Source: Candidatus Latescibacterota bacterium (GTDB lineage: Bacteria; Latescibacterota; UBA2968; GCA-2709665). Taken from it: a DNA stretch of 7,933 bases. Below, in pieces: positions 1 to 4,946 of the stretch. Positions within the stretch are counted from its first letter, which is position 1, and each line of letters opens with the position of its first letter. The position numbers and the translations under genes were made by a program. The stretch covers positions 1 through 7,933 of the forward strand of contig JASLMQ010000857.1 of assembly GCA_030746455.1 (NCBI GenBank), written 5' to 3'. The notes beneath the pieces were generated by a model. The model ran no database searches. It was given only the letters and a program-made list of their open reading frames with translations, and had not been told where the DNA came from.

Positions 1-408
1 AAGAAGGTCGAGCATCTCGTCGATCGGCCTGATCCCCGCGATGGACCTCTTGGTGAAGTAGGGGCCGATCGCGTGGGACACCGCGCCGATCAGCTTTCCA
101 TCGATGAAGACCGGGCTGCCACTCATTCCCTGAATGACGCCGGCCTCCTCCAGCGGGGCGCCGGAAAGCTCGGCCAGGATGATATCCCGCCCCGGCCCAA
201 AGAGGTCGTGCAGCGTCCCGATGATCTCCACCTGGAAGGTGTCGATTCGGGTGCCACGGAACACCGATCGCCCGACCCCCACCATGCCCCGCTGAACCTT
301 GTCCACGGACATACGGGCACCCGGCTCCAGGGCGACGGCATTTCGGGCGGGCCCGAACCACGCCAGGAGGAGGGCTGACAGCACCGTGATGGCGAGACGA
401 TGAACCAC
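1..408 (-). CDS. SpoIVB-type peptidase S55 domain protein, N-terminal part (cut by window edge)
   Basis: This reading frame stays open from a GTG at 408 down to base 1 (136 codons), so the 3' part of the gene is missing. Residues 6-18 form a short hydrophobic segment after a basic start (VHR), ending near an ALEPGA stretch, as in a signal peptide; the product is probably exported. Residues 41-85 (GMVGVGRSVFRGT, then DLFGPGRDIILAELSGAPLEE) and GMSGSPVFIDGKLIGAV at 94-110 match the S55 family; S98 or S96 in GMSGSP lies where SpoIVB has its catalytic serine. SpoIVB itself is a sporulation signalling protease, but non-sporulating phyla carry longer S55-domain proteins of unknown role, and this one begins like those. 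An AGAGG about eight bases upstream supports GTG 408; an in-frame GTG at 417 has no room for a ribosome site. Family confidence is high, substrate unknown. Confidence 0.82.
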   Translation of the reverse strand, partial: MVHRLAITVLSALLLAWFGPARNAVALEPGARMSVDKVQRGMVGVGRSVFRGTRIDTFQVEIIGTLHDLFGPGRDIILAELSGAPLEEAGVIQGMSGSPVFIDGKLIGAVSHAIGPYFTKRSIAGIRPIDEMLDLL

Positions 409-448
409 TCCAGGCACCTCTTGAACAAGGACTTGACCCAAGACGCCA

Positions 449-477
449 AATCTACCGCGTGACCGCCGAAAAGTCAA
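449..477 (-). promoter_or_regulatory. Putative proximal sigma70-like promoter of the S55-domain gene
   Basis: Minus-strand TTGACT (477-472) and TAGATT (454-449) are 17 bases apart. The predicted start near 442 would leave a leader of about 34 bases before the GTG at 408, enough to include the AGAGG ribosome site. The -35 box matches the consensus at five of six positions and the -10 box at four of six. Confidence 0.4.
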
Positions 478-524
478 GCTTTCCAGAGGCTTACCCCGTG
501 AGGGCCGGACGCGAGACATCCCGT

Positions 525-553
525 AGTATAGCCGTTCTTGCAGGGGCGAACAA
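525..553 (-). promoter_or_regulatory. Putative distal sigma70-like promoter of the S55-domain gene
   Basis: Read on the minus strand, a -35-like TTGTTC (553-548) and a -10-like TATACT (530-525) are separated by exactly 17 bases. The box faces the S55-domain gene and would give a leader of about 110 bases. It lies back to back with the rlmH promoter, the two -35 boxes being five bases apart. The call rests on motif and spacing only. Confidence 0.42.
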
Positions 554-557
554 GTAC

Positions 558-579
558 CTTGTAAATCGCGATTCTTGTA
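558..579. promoter_or_regulatory. Operator-like palindrome flanked by direct hexamers
   Basis: A perfect 10-base palindrome AATCGCGATT (564-573) lies between the -35 and -10 boxes of the rlmH promoter. It is flanked on both sides by the same hexamer CTTGTA (558-563 and 574-579). An ACAAG at 550-554 also faces the first CTTGT. A protein bound here would block rlmH transcription and could affect the divergent promoter. No regulator family is recognised. Confidence 0.3.
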
Positions 580-587
580 CGTATACT
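559..587 (+). promoter_or_regulatory. Putative rlmH promoter giving a leaderless message
   Basis: TTGTAA (559-564) and TATACT (582-587) are separated by 17 bases. The initiation position expected about seven bases after the -10 box falls on the A of the rlmH start codon at 594, and no usable Shine-Dalgarno sequence fits between the -10 box and the ATG (only GGGGAC). The spacer contains a perfect 10-base palindrome. Confidence 0.5.
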
Positions 588-593
588 GGGGAC

Positions 594-1064
594 ATGCGGA
601 TCCTCCTGGTCGCCGTCGGACGGTGCCGAGAAGCCTCCATTCGCGATGGGGTGGACGACTACGCGCGCCGCCTGTCCCACTATGCGTCCGTGAAGCAGGT
701 GGAGGTCAAGGCGGAGCGCGCCCGGAAGGGGTTCCCCACGGGCGAGATCCTGGCGCGGGAGGGGAGGCGGCTGTTGCAGGCGATCCCCGACAACGCCTAC
801 ACCGTCGCACTCGACCGCGAGGGAGAGTCCTGCGGCTCCGAGGAGCTGTCGAGAAAGCTCGCCAGGTTGGGTGTTGGAGGGAAGAGCCGGATCGCCTTCG
901 TGATCGGGGGGGCCTTCGGGCTGGGCCGGAGTGTGATCGAGCGGGCGGACTGGAGGCTTTCCCTCTCGCGGATGACGTTTCCGCACGAGATGGCCCGGCT
1001 GATCCTGGTCGAGCAGGTCTACAGGGCCCTCACGATCATCCGGGGCGAGGAATACCACAAGTAG
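594..1064 (+). CDS. rlmH: 23S rRNA (pseudouridine-1915-N3)-methyltransferase RlmH
   Basis: RlmH transfers a methyl group from S-adenosylmethionine to N3 of pseudouridine 1915 in helix 69 of 23S rRNA, acting on assembled 70S ribosomes in the cytosol. The product has 156 residues, essentially the family's usual length. Visible family marks are the MRILLVAVGR start, ALDREG with SEEL (72-85), the glycine-rich cofactor loop IGGAFGLG (104-111) of the SPOUT trefoil knot, and the C-terminal LSRMTFPHEMARLILVEQVY block (124-143) ending in GEEYHK. The final motif more often has proline before tyrosine; here it is glutamate. The frame is open upstream to an ATG at 459, but that would add 45 unrelated residues and cross the promoter, so ATG 594 is chosen. 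The gene lacks the rsfS/nadD neighbours it often has and is divergent from an S55-domain gene. Confidence 0.96.
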   Translation: MRILLVAVGRCREASIRDGVDDYARRLSHYASVKQVEVKAERARKGFPTGEILAREGRRLLQAIPDNAYTVALDREGESCGSEELSRKLARLGVGGKSRIAFVIGGAFGLGRSVIERADWRLSLSRMTFPHEMARLILVEQVYRALTIIRGEEYHK

Positions 1065-1135
1065 GAAATGGAAACGGCCGCCCTGCGCCATTCCGCCTGC
1101 GGCGGGAGGATGCGGGGCGACCGCTGGAAGACTGA

Positions 1136-1226
1136 GGCCCGGGGATCAGGGGGCCCGAACAGCCGGGGAGAGATGATTCCTTTGCCGGGAATCCGGCTGC
1201 CTCGGGTGCGATCCTGTCCCCGGGCC
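1136..1226 (+). ncRNA. Candidate structured RNA: 91-base rod-like hairpin
   Basis: The two ends pair as GGCCCGGGGA (1136-1145) with TCCCCGGGCC (1217-1226), then CAGG (1147-1150) with CCTG (1213-1216), with T1146 bulged. The rod continues inward: CCCGA (1154-1158) with TCGGG (1202-1206), AGCCGG (1161-1166) with CCGGCT (1193-1198), and ATTCC (1176-1180) with GGAAT (1188-1192), closing on a seven-base loop. That gives 30 Watson-Crick pairs with one large asymmetric bulge (1167-1175). It begins 71 bases after the rlmH stop and is followed by CTTTATC, too weak a U-run for a clear terminator. It may be a small RNA, an mRNA leader element or a termination structure. The strand is assumed. Confidence 0.35.
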
Positions 1227-1343
1227 CTTTATCGTGCTTGGAGCCCGGTGTTGGGGCCCTCGCGGACCGCCGTGCAGCCCAGCATCGGAGTGGGCGGGCC
1301 GGCGGCTCAGAGCTGTGTTCGTGCGAAGCGGGAGTCTGGCGTT

Positions 1344-1374
1344 GACGGGTGAAGGGGGGAACCTTCGGGTCACC
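1344..1374 (+). other. Stem-loop in the rlmH-flavoprotein spacer
   Basis: GAAGG (1351-1355) pairs with CCTTC (1362-1366) around a six-base GGGGAA loop. The stem can be lengthened either by GGTG (1348-1351) with CACC (1371-1374) or by GAC (1344-1346) with GTC (1369-1371), so two mutually exclusive outer stems exist. The role is unknown. Confidence 0.25.
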
Positions 1375-1405
1375 TCGGGGGATCTGGAACAGGGAGGACG
1401 CGCGC

Positions 1406-1452
1406 GCTCCGGAAGGGGAGGAAGCGGTGAGACAGGGGTGTCTCATCGGAGC
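1406..1452 (+). ncRNA. Candidate structured element: nested hairpin with purine-rich internal loop
   Basis: An outer stem GCTCC (1406-1410) pairs with GGAGC (1448-1452). A purine-rich strand (1411-1424) forms a one-sided internal loop. An inner stem GGTGAGACA (1426-1434) pairs with TGTCTCATC (1439-1447), with one G-T wobble, around a GGGG tetraloop. Together with the rod at 1136-1226 this suggests a transcribed, folded region. It resembles no RNA family that I can name; an SRP RNA was considered and rejected. Confidence 0.3.
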
Positions 1453-1471
1453 CAATAGGGGGAAGGCAACC

Positions 1472-1492
1472 CAAAGATAAGCCTTTGTTTTT
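1472..1492 (+). terminator. Weak intrinsic terminator-like hairpin
   Basis: CAAAG (1472-1476) pairs with CTTTG (1483-1487) over a six-base loop and is followed directly by TTTTT (1488-1492). An alternative stem AAGGC (1463-1467) with GCCTT (1481-1485) leaves a T-rich tail as well. The stem is short and AT-rich, so termination would be inefficient. If real, it would end the transcript carrying the upstream hairpins. Confidence 0.25.
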
Positions 1493-1715
1493 CCTAAGTC
1501 AAGAGTAAGTTCCGCCATTCATCGCCGGACCTCGAATCGGATCCAAATCGGCCCAATATCTTGTGGTTTCTATGCAAGGATGTCCACGATCTAGGACGTG
1601 GGGCCGCAGGGCGTGTGAACGCAGCACAAGAGGAGGGAGTGACGTGGAGATCAGGCATCCCCATCCCCACAGGGACCCGTCCGCGGGAGGCGGCAAACAG
1701 AAAGGAGCAAAAGAC

Positions 1716-2279
1716 ATGAAGATCCTGGCGTTTGTCGGCAGTCGTAACCCCGAGGGGAGGTCGGCCAAGTCGGCCGAGGCCTTCATCGACGGGGCGACCG
1801 GGCGGGAGGGCGAGGTCGTCATCCTGACGGAACAGGAGATCGAGCGGTGCCGCCAGTGCGACGAGGCTGGGTGGGGAGAATGTCGGACCGAAGGACAGTG
1901 CGTGATCGAGGACGACTTCGCGTCGTTGGTGGACAAGGTCGGAGACGCGGATGTCGTGGTCTTCTCGACGCCGGTCTACTTCAGCGATCTCAGCGAGAGC
2001 ATGAGGGCGTTCACCGACCGCCTCCGTCGCGTTTGCATGCACGAATCCGGAAAGGCGAAGGCCGACGGTAAACCGGCGATTGGTATCTGCATGGCCGGAG
2101 GGGGTGGCGGTGGCTCGCCAGCATGCATGGCCAGCCTCGAGCGCGTGGTGAGCCGCTGCGGCTTCGACGTGGTGGACATGGTCTCGGTTCGCCGGCAGAA
2201 CTTCGACCTGAAGCTTGACGTCCTCAGGGCAACGGGAAAGTGGATGACCGGCTATTCGAAGTCGGAGCGGGACGGCTGA
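1716..2279 (+). CDS. Flavodoxin-family NAD(P)H-dependent FMN reductase (iron-sulfur flavoprotein-like)
   Basis: This 187-residue protein has the flavodoxin-like fold of NADPH-dependent FMN reductases (PF03358 type). It starts MKILAFVGSRNPEGRSAK, where the loop at residues 8-18 binds the FMN phosphate. STPVYFSDLSESMRAFTDR (84-102) is the second flavin-contact block, and a run of six glycines (128-133) precedes SPACMASLERV. Four cysteines at 45, 48, 56 and 62 (C-x2-C-x7-C-x5-C), followed by VIEDDF, sit where iron-sulfur flavoproteins carry their cluster motif, but with looser spacing, so a cluster is possible and not certain. The enzyme probably reduces quinones, nitro compounds or another acceptor in the cytosol. 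ATG 1716 is preceded by AAAGGAG; the frame extends upstream to 1563, but that part looks non-coding. It seems to be a single-gene unit. Confidence 0.85.
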   Translation: MKILAFVGSRNPEGRSAKSAEAFIDGATGREGEVVILTEQEIERCRQCDEAGWGECRTEGQCVIEDDFASLVDKVGDADVVVFSTPVYFSDLSESMRAFTDRLRRVCMHESGKAKADGKPAIGICMAGGGGGGSPACMASLERVVSRCGFDVVDMVSVRRQNFDLKLDVLRATGKWMTGYSKSERDG

Positions 2280-2303
2280 AGGCCGAGGGGACGTGGGGAT
2301 CGC

Positions 2304-2332
2304 TGGACAGCCAAGGCGGCCTGTGTTATCTT
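2304..2332 (+). promoter_or_regulatory. Possible sigma70-like promoter upstream of the Gfo/Idh gene
   Basis: TGGACA (2304-2309) and TATCTT (2327-2332) are spaced by 17 bases. A transcript from here would carry a leader of about 350 bases that includes the heptad inverted repeat before reaching the GTG at 2691. Each box is a partial match to consensus, and the support is motif and spacing only. Confidence 0.25.
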
Positions 2333-2488
2333 GCGAGACCCCCGGAGTCAAGACCCCAGAGGCGGAACTACCCCTCGGTACGTCCCCCTTCGCTACCTTG
2401 TCTCCCGCTGCGGTGTGGCCTTGGACCAGCCGTGGCGCCGGGGGACCTACTCGGGGCAGGCTCCAGACGCGAAAGGCGCGGGAGGAGC

Positions 2489-2603
2489 AGCTATCAGCCT
2501 TCAGCGTTCAGCTGGACCAGATCAATAGGATCTACCGCAAAGCGGTTCCCAGGCTGGGACAACGCCCGCCTGGCTGACAGCTGAGGGCTGAAAGCTGATG
2601 GCT
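2489..2603. repeat. Imperfect inverted repeat built of AGCNNTC heptads
   Basis: The left arm (2489-2514) is a run of seven-base units AGCTATC, AGCCTTC, AGCGTTC, AGCTG. The right arm (2578-2603) is its reverse complement at 22 of 26 positions. The 63-base centre contains two small hairpins, ACCGC-AAA-GCGGT (2534-2546) and TCCCA-GGC-TGGGA (2547-2559). This looks like a dispersed non-coding repeat element. No transposase or target-site duplication was seen. Confidence 0.6.
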
Positions 2604-2677
2604 TGAGAGCAGCGAGGCCCAGACGACAGCGGACAGAGGAGGCAAGGAGTTAGCGCGTCCTGTGGATATCCGAAAAT

Positions 2678-2683
2678 GGGAGG
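2678..2683 (+). promoter_or_regulatory. Ribosome binding site that decides the Gfo/Idh start
   Basis: GGGAGG is followed by seven bases and then GTG at 2691. The alternative ATG at 2676 overlaps this site and has no comparable sequence upstream, so translation most likely begins at the GTG. Confidence 0.6.
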
Positions 2684-2690
2684 GAGATCC

Positions 2691-3752
2691 GTGGCGAAGA
2701 AGCTGAAGGTGGGCATCATCGGTGTGGGAGGCATCGCGGGGAGCCACATCCCCGGTTGGGAGGCCTCCGAGCATGCAGAGCTGGTGGCGGGCAGTGATGT
2801 CGACGAATCGGTACTGAAGGTGTGGGGCGCCAGGAACGGCGTCGAGAAGCTGTCGACGGATCCGAAGGACCTCATGGGAGATCCGGATATCGACATCATC
2901 GATGTCTGCACCCCCAACATGTACCACACCCCACTCACCGTGGCGGCGCTCAAGGCGGGGAAGCACGTGCTGTGCGAGAAGCCGTTGGCGCCGACGCCGG
3001 CCCTCATCCGGAAGATGATCGCGGCGCGGGACGCATCGGGGAAGACGTTGATGACGGCGCAGCATTTCCGCTTCTCCGGATCGGCGAAGGCGATGAAATC
3101 CGAGCTTTCGACCGGCGTGCTGGGAGACATCTATCACGCCCGAAGCTGGATGCTGCGGCGGGCCGGGCTGTCCGTGCGGCCGGGCTTCATCCTGAAGAAG
3201 CACAGCGGTGGGGGGCCGTGCATCGACATCGGCGTGCACATCCTGGACCTGACGCTGTGGTTTTTGGGGAACCCCAATCCCGTGTCGGTAACCGGCGTCG
3301 CCCGGAACGAGATCGCCTGCCAGAAGGGGGCCTTCAGCTCGTGGAGCAAGATCGAGGTCCCCAGGGAATACGACGTGGAGGACTTCGCCGCGGCGCTTGT
3401 GCGGTTCGACAACGGGGCGACCCTGATGCTGGAGGTGAGCTGGTTCCTCCACCACGACAGCGACGGCGAGGACATGCAGATGTGGCTCTACGGCACGAAG
3501 GGCGGGAGCCACTGGCCCAAGTGCGAGATCTACGAGACCAACTACGCGGCCAAGCAGCTCTACAACCGGTCGCTGAAGCTGACGGGGAATCTTCTGGAGC
3601 CGCACGCGCAGGAGTGCGTCGAGTTCGCCGAGGCCGTTGCGACGGGTGCGCCGTCTCCGGTGCCGGCCGAGCAGTCGCTCCAGGTGATCGCGATTCTCGA
3701 CGGGATCTATCGGAGCCAGAAGACAGGCCGGGAAGTGAAGGTGAAGATCTGA
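2691..3752 (+). CDS. Gfo/Idh/MocA-family NAD(P)-dependent oxidoreductase
   Basis: This 353-residue protein belongs to the glucose-fructose oxidoreductase/inositol dehydrogenase/MocA family, which oxidises or reduces sugars, cyclitols and related alcohols using NAD(P). The N-terminal Rossmann fold is shown by VGIIGVGGIA (7-16), and the family lysine by CEKPLAP (95-101). HFRFS (125-129) and GGGPCIDIGVHILDLTLWFLG (about 173-193), with D179 and H183, match the catalytic region of the C-terminal alpha/beta domain. The length is usual. GTG 2691 is preferred because GGGAGG ends seven bases before it; an ATG at 2676 has no ribosome site and lies over that purine run. The substrate cannot be told from sequence. 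The gene is 205 bases upstream of the aldo/keto reductase, and members of these two families often act on the same sugar-derived compounds. Confidence 0.92.
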   Translation: MAKKLKVGIIGVGGIAGSHIPGWEASEHAELVAGSDVDESVLKVWGARNGVEKLSTDPKDLMGDPDIDIIDVCTPNMYHTPLTVAALKAGKHVLCEKPLAPTPALIRKMIAARDASGKTLMTAQHFRFSGSAKAMKSELSTGVLGDIYHARSWMLRRAGLSVRPGFILKKHSGGGPCIDIGVHILDLTLWFLGNPNPVSVTGVARNEIACQKGAFSSWSKIEVPREYDVEDFAAALVRFDNGATLMLEVSWFLHHDSDGEDMQMWLYGTKGGSHWPKCEIYETNYAAKQLYNRSLKLTGNLLEPHAQECVEFAEAVATGAPSPVPAEQSLQVIAILDGIYRSQKTGREVKVKI

Positions 3753-3758
3753 GAGGCG

Positions 3759-3814
3759 GACCACGGACCACGGACGACGGGCGACGGACGACTGACGACA
3801 GAAGACCAGACAGC
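3759..3814. repeat. Degenerate tandem heptad array (GACSACG type)
   Basis: Starting six bases after the Gfo/Idh stop codon, eight consecutive seven-base units run GACCACG, GACCACG, GACGACG, GGCGACG, GACGACT, GACGACA, GAAGACC, AGACAGC, degrading toward the 3' end. No matching inverted arm is present in the gap. It is non-coding and directly abuts the next repeat family. Confidence 0.6.
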
Positions 3815-3820
3815 AGTGAA

Positions 3821-3912
3821 GAGCGAATGACGAATATCGAACAGGCAATGTCGAATGACGAAGTAGTCCCTTCGACATTCTGAGTTGCATGTTCGTCATT
3901 CGACGTTCGGTT
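3821..3912. repeat. Inverted heptad array (GAANNNC type), hairpin-forming
   Basis: Six seven-base units beginning GAA (one CAA) occupy 3825-3866, and six units beginning TTC (one TTG) occupy 3871-3906 and on to 3912, separated by TCCC. The arms 3823-3855 and 3871-3903 are reverse complements at 25 of 33 positions. Base composition is more AT-rich than the flanking genes. Transcribed, it would form a long imperfect hairpin 46 bases before the aldo/keto reductase start. It looks like a dispersed non-coding repeat; termination or mRNA-stability effects are possible. Confidence 0.65.
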
Positions 3913-3957
3913 GTGAGGACAGCTGGGACTCGTGGGTCACCGACGTAGGAGGATGAG

Positions 3958-4932
3958 ATGCAATACAGACAGATGGGCAGGTCGGGACTGCGGCTGAGCA
4001 CGCTCGGCGTGGGCAGCTACCTGACGATCGGGTTCAAGTGCGACCAGAAGACCTCGCGCGACACGGTGAAGGTCGCGTACGACAACGGCATCAACTTCTT
4101 CGATACGGCGAACGCCTACAACACCGGCGAAGGCGAGCGGGTGCTGGGCAAATGCCTGAAGGACTTCCCCAGGTCCGACCTGGTGATCCTGTCGAAGGTC
4201 TTCTCGCCCGTGGGTCCTGGGCCGAACGACAAGGGCCTATCCGCCAAGCATGTGTTCGAGCAGTGCCACGCGAGCCTCGGACGGCTCGGAATGGACTACC
4301 TGGACATCTACATGTGCCACCGGCCGGATCCCTCGGTACCGTTGGACGAGACATTGCGCGCCCTGGAGGACCTGGCGCGGCAGGGGAAGATCCTCTACTT
4401 CGGTGTGAGCGAGTGGTCGGCCGCCCAGATGGTACGCGCGCAGGCCGTCGCGCGCGAGATCGGAGCGCGGCCCATTTCGGTGAATGAGCCCAGGTACAAC
4501 ATGCTCTACCGGTACCCGGAGCAGGAGGTCTTTCCCACGACGGCCGACGAGGGAATCGGCAACGTGATCTTCTCGCCGCTGGCGCACGGAATGCTCACCG
4601 GGAAGTACAAGCCGGGCGAGGACGCTCCGGAGGGCACGCGGGCCTCGGACCCGGATCAGAACTCGGTGATCATGGAGCTCTACTGGACGGAGGAGAACAA
4701 GAAGAAGGGGCAGGAGCTGATGGCGATCGCCGGCGACCTGGGCGTGACGGCGGCCCAGCTTGCGATGGCCTGGTGCCTGAAGCGACCCGAGGTCACAAGC
4801 GTGATTATGGGCGCGCGGAGCGTGGCGCAGGTGGAGGAGAACCTGAAGGCGGCTGAGATCGAGGTTTTCGACGAGGTCGCGGAGAAGCTGGAGACACTGT
4901 ATCCTCCGGCCGGAGATATCCCGACGGTATAG
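3958..4932 (+). CDS. Aldo/keto reductase
   Basis: This 324-residue protein is an (alpha/beta)8-barrel NADPH-dependent reductase that interconverts aldehydes or ketones and alcohols in the cytosol. The start MQYRQMGRSGLRLSTLGVG is typical. The catalytic tetrad is complete: D49 and Y54 in FFDTANAY, K80 in ILSK, and H121 in MCHRPDP. The long insert after the catalytic lysine, the MLTGKY segment and the ending with SVIMGARSVAQVEENL (cofactor-binding) resemble the potassium-channel beta-subunit/YghZ-like branch. ATG 3958 follows AGGAGG with five bases between. The oxidase gene starts 14 bases after its stop, indicating co-transcription. The preceding gap holds heptad repeats instead of a clear promoter, so transcription may come through from the Gfo/Idh gene. 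The substrate is unknown. Confidence 0.93.
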   Translation: MQYRQMGRSGLRLSTLGVGSYLTIGFKCDQKTSRDTVKVAYDNGINFFDTANAYNTGEGERVLGKCLKDFPRSDLVILSKVFSPVGPGPNDKGLSAKHVFEQCHASLGRLGMDYLDIYMCHRPDPSVPLDETLRALEDLARQGKILYFGVSEWSAAQMVRAQAVAREIGARPISVNEPRYNMLYRYPEQEVFPTTADEGIGNVIFSPLAHGMLTGKYKPGEDAPEGTRASDPDQNSVIMELYWTEENKKKGQELMAIAGDLGVTAAQLAMAWCLKRPEVTSVIMGARSVAQVEENLKAAEIEVFDEVAEKLETLYPPAGDIPTV

Positions 4933-4946
4933 ACGAGGGGACGTCC

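Larger units (their letters stand above)
1065..1715. other. Long intergenic region without a convincing gene
   Basis: These 651 bases lie between rlmH and the flavoprotein gene. The open frames on either strand translate to low-complexity, arginine- and proline-rich sequence with no family resemblance and no good ribosome site. The first two thirds contain several strong hairpins, listed separately; the last part (about 1500-1700) shows only short dyads (for example CCACG...CGTGG around 1584-1600) and no clear promoter. No tRNA, tmRNA, RNase P or known riboswitch signature was recognised. Confidence 0.55.
2280..2690. other. Intergenic region with a possible promoter and an inverted heptad repeat
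   Basis: These 411 bases separate the flavoprotein gene from the Gfo/Idh gene. No gene was found on either strand. The 5' part holds CCGAGGGGACGT (2283-2294), whose two halves can pair with CCCCTCGG (2371-2378) and ACGTCCCC (2380-2387), and a possible promoter at 2304-2332. The 3' half holds the heptad-type inverted repeat at 2489-2603. The rest shows nothing recognisable. Confidence 0.5.

Noticed and set aside
459..593. In-frame upstream extension of RlmH from an ATG at 459
   Set aside because: It adds 45 residues that no RlmH has, crosses good promoter boxes, and ATG 594 gives the standard family length.
1395..1440. Possible bacterial SRP (4.5S) RNA, suggested by a CCGGAAGGGGAGGAAGC stretch
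   Set aside because: The conserved apical sequence is only partly present, and the surrounding pairing does not make the SRP hairpin.
1036..1518. Minus-strand 160-codon frame in the rlmH-flavoprotein spacer
   Set aside because: The translation is proline- and arginine-rich without family features, and it covers the hairpin-forming region and the end of rlmH.
1525..1545. tRNA T-arm-like ACCTCGAATCGG
   Set aside because: The TTC of the T-loop is missing and no acceptor, D or anticodon stems can be drawn around it.
1563..1715. In-frame upstream start for the FMN reductase
   Set aside because: The added residues are low-complexity and non-family; AAAGGAG lies directly before ATG 1716 and the protein then begins as the family does.
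2676..2690. ATG at 2676 as the Gfo/Idh start
   Set aside because: It overlaps the purine-rich ribosome site of the GTG at 2691 and has none of its own.
3759..3912. CRISPR array
   Set aside because: The units are seven bases long and contiguous, with no unique spacers and no cas genes.
2532..4001. Long minus-strand open frame (489 codons) opposite the Gfo/Idh gene
   Set aside because: It is opposite a clear family protein, runs through two repeat arrays, and its translation has no recognisable domain; high GC content makes such antisense frames common.
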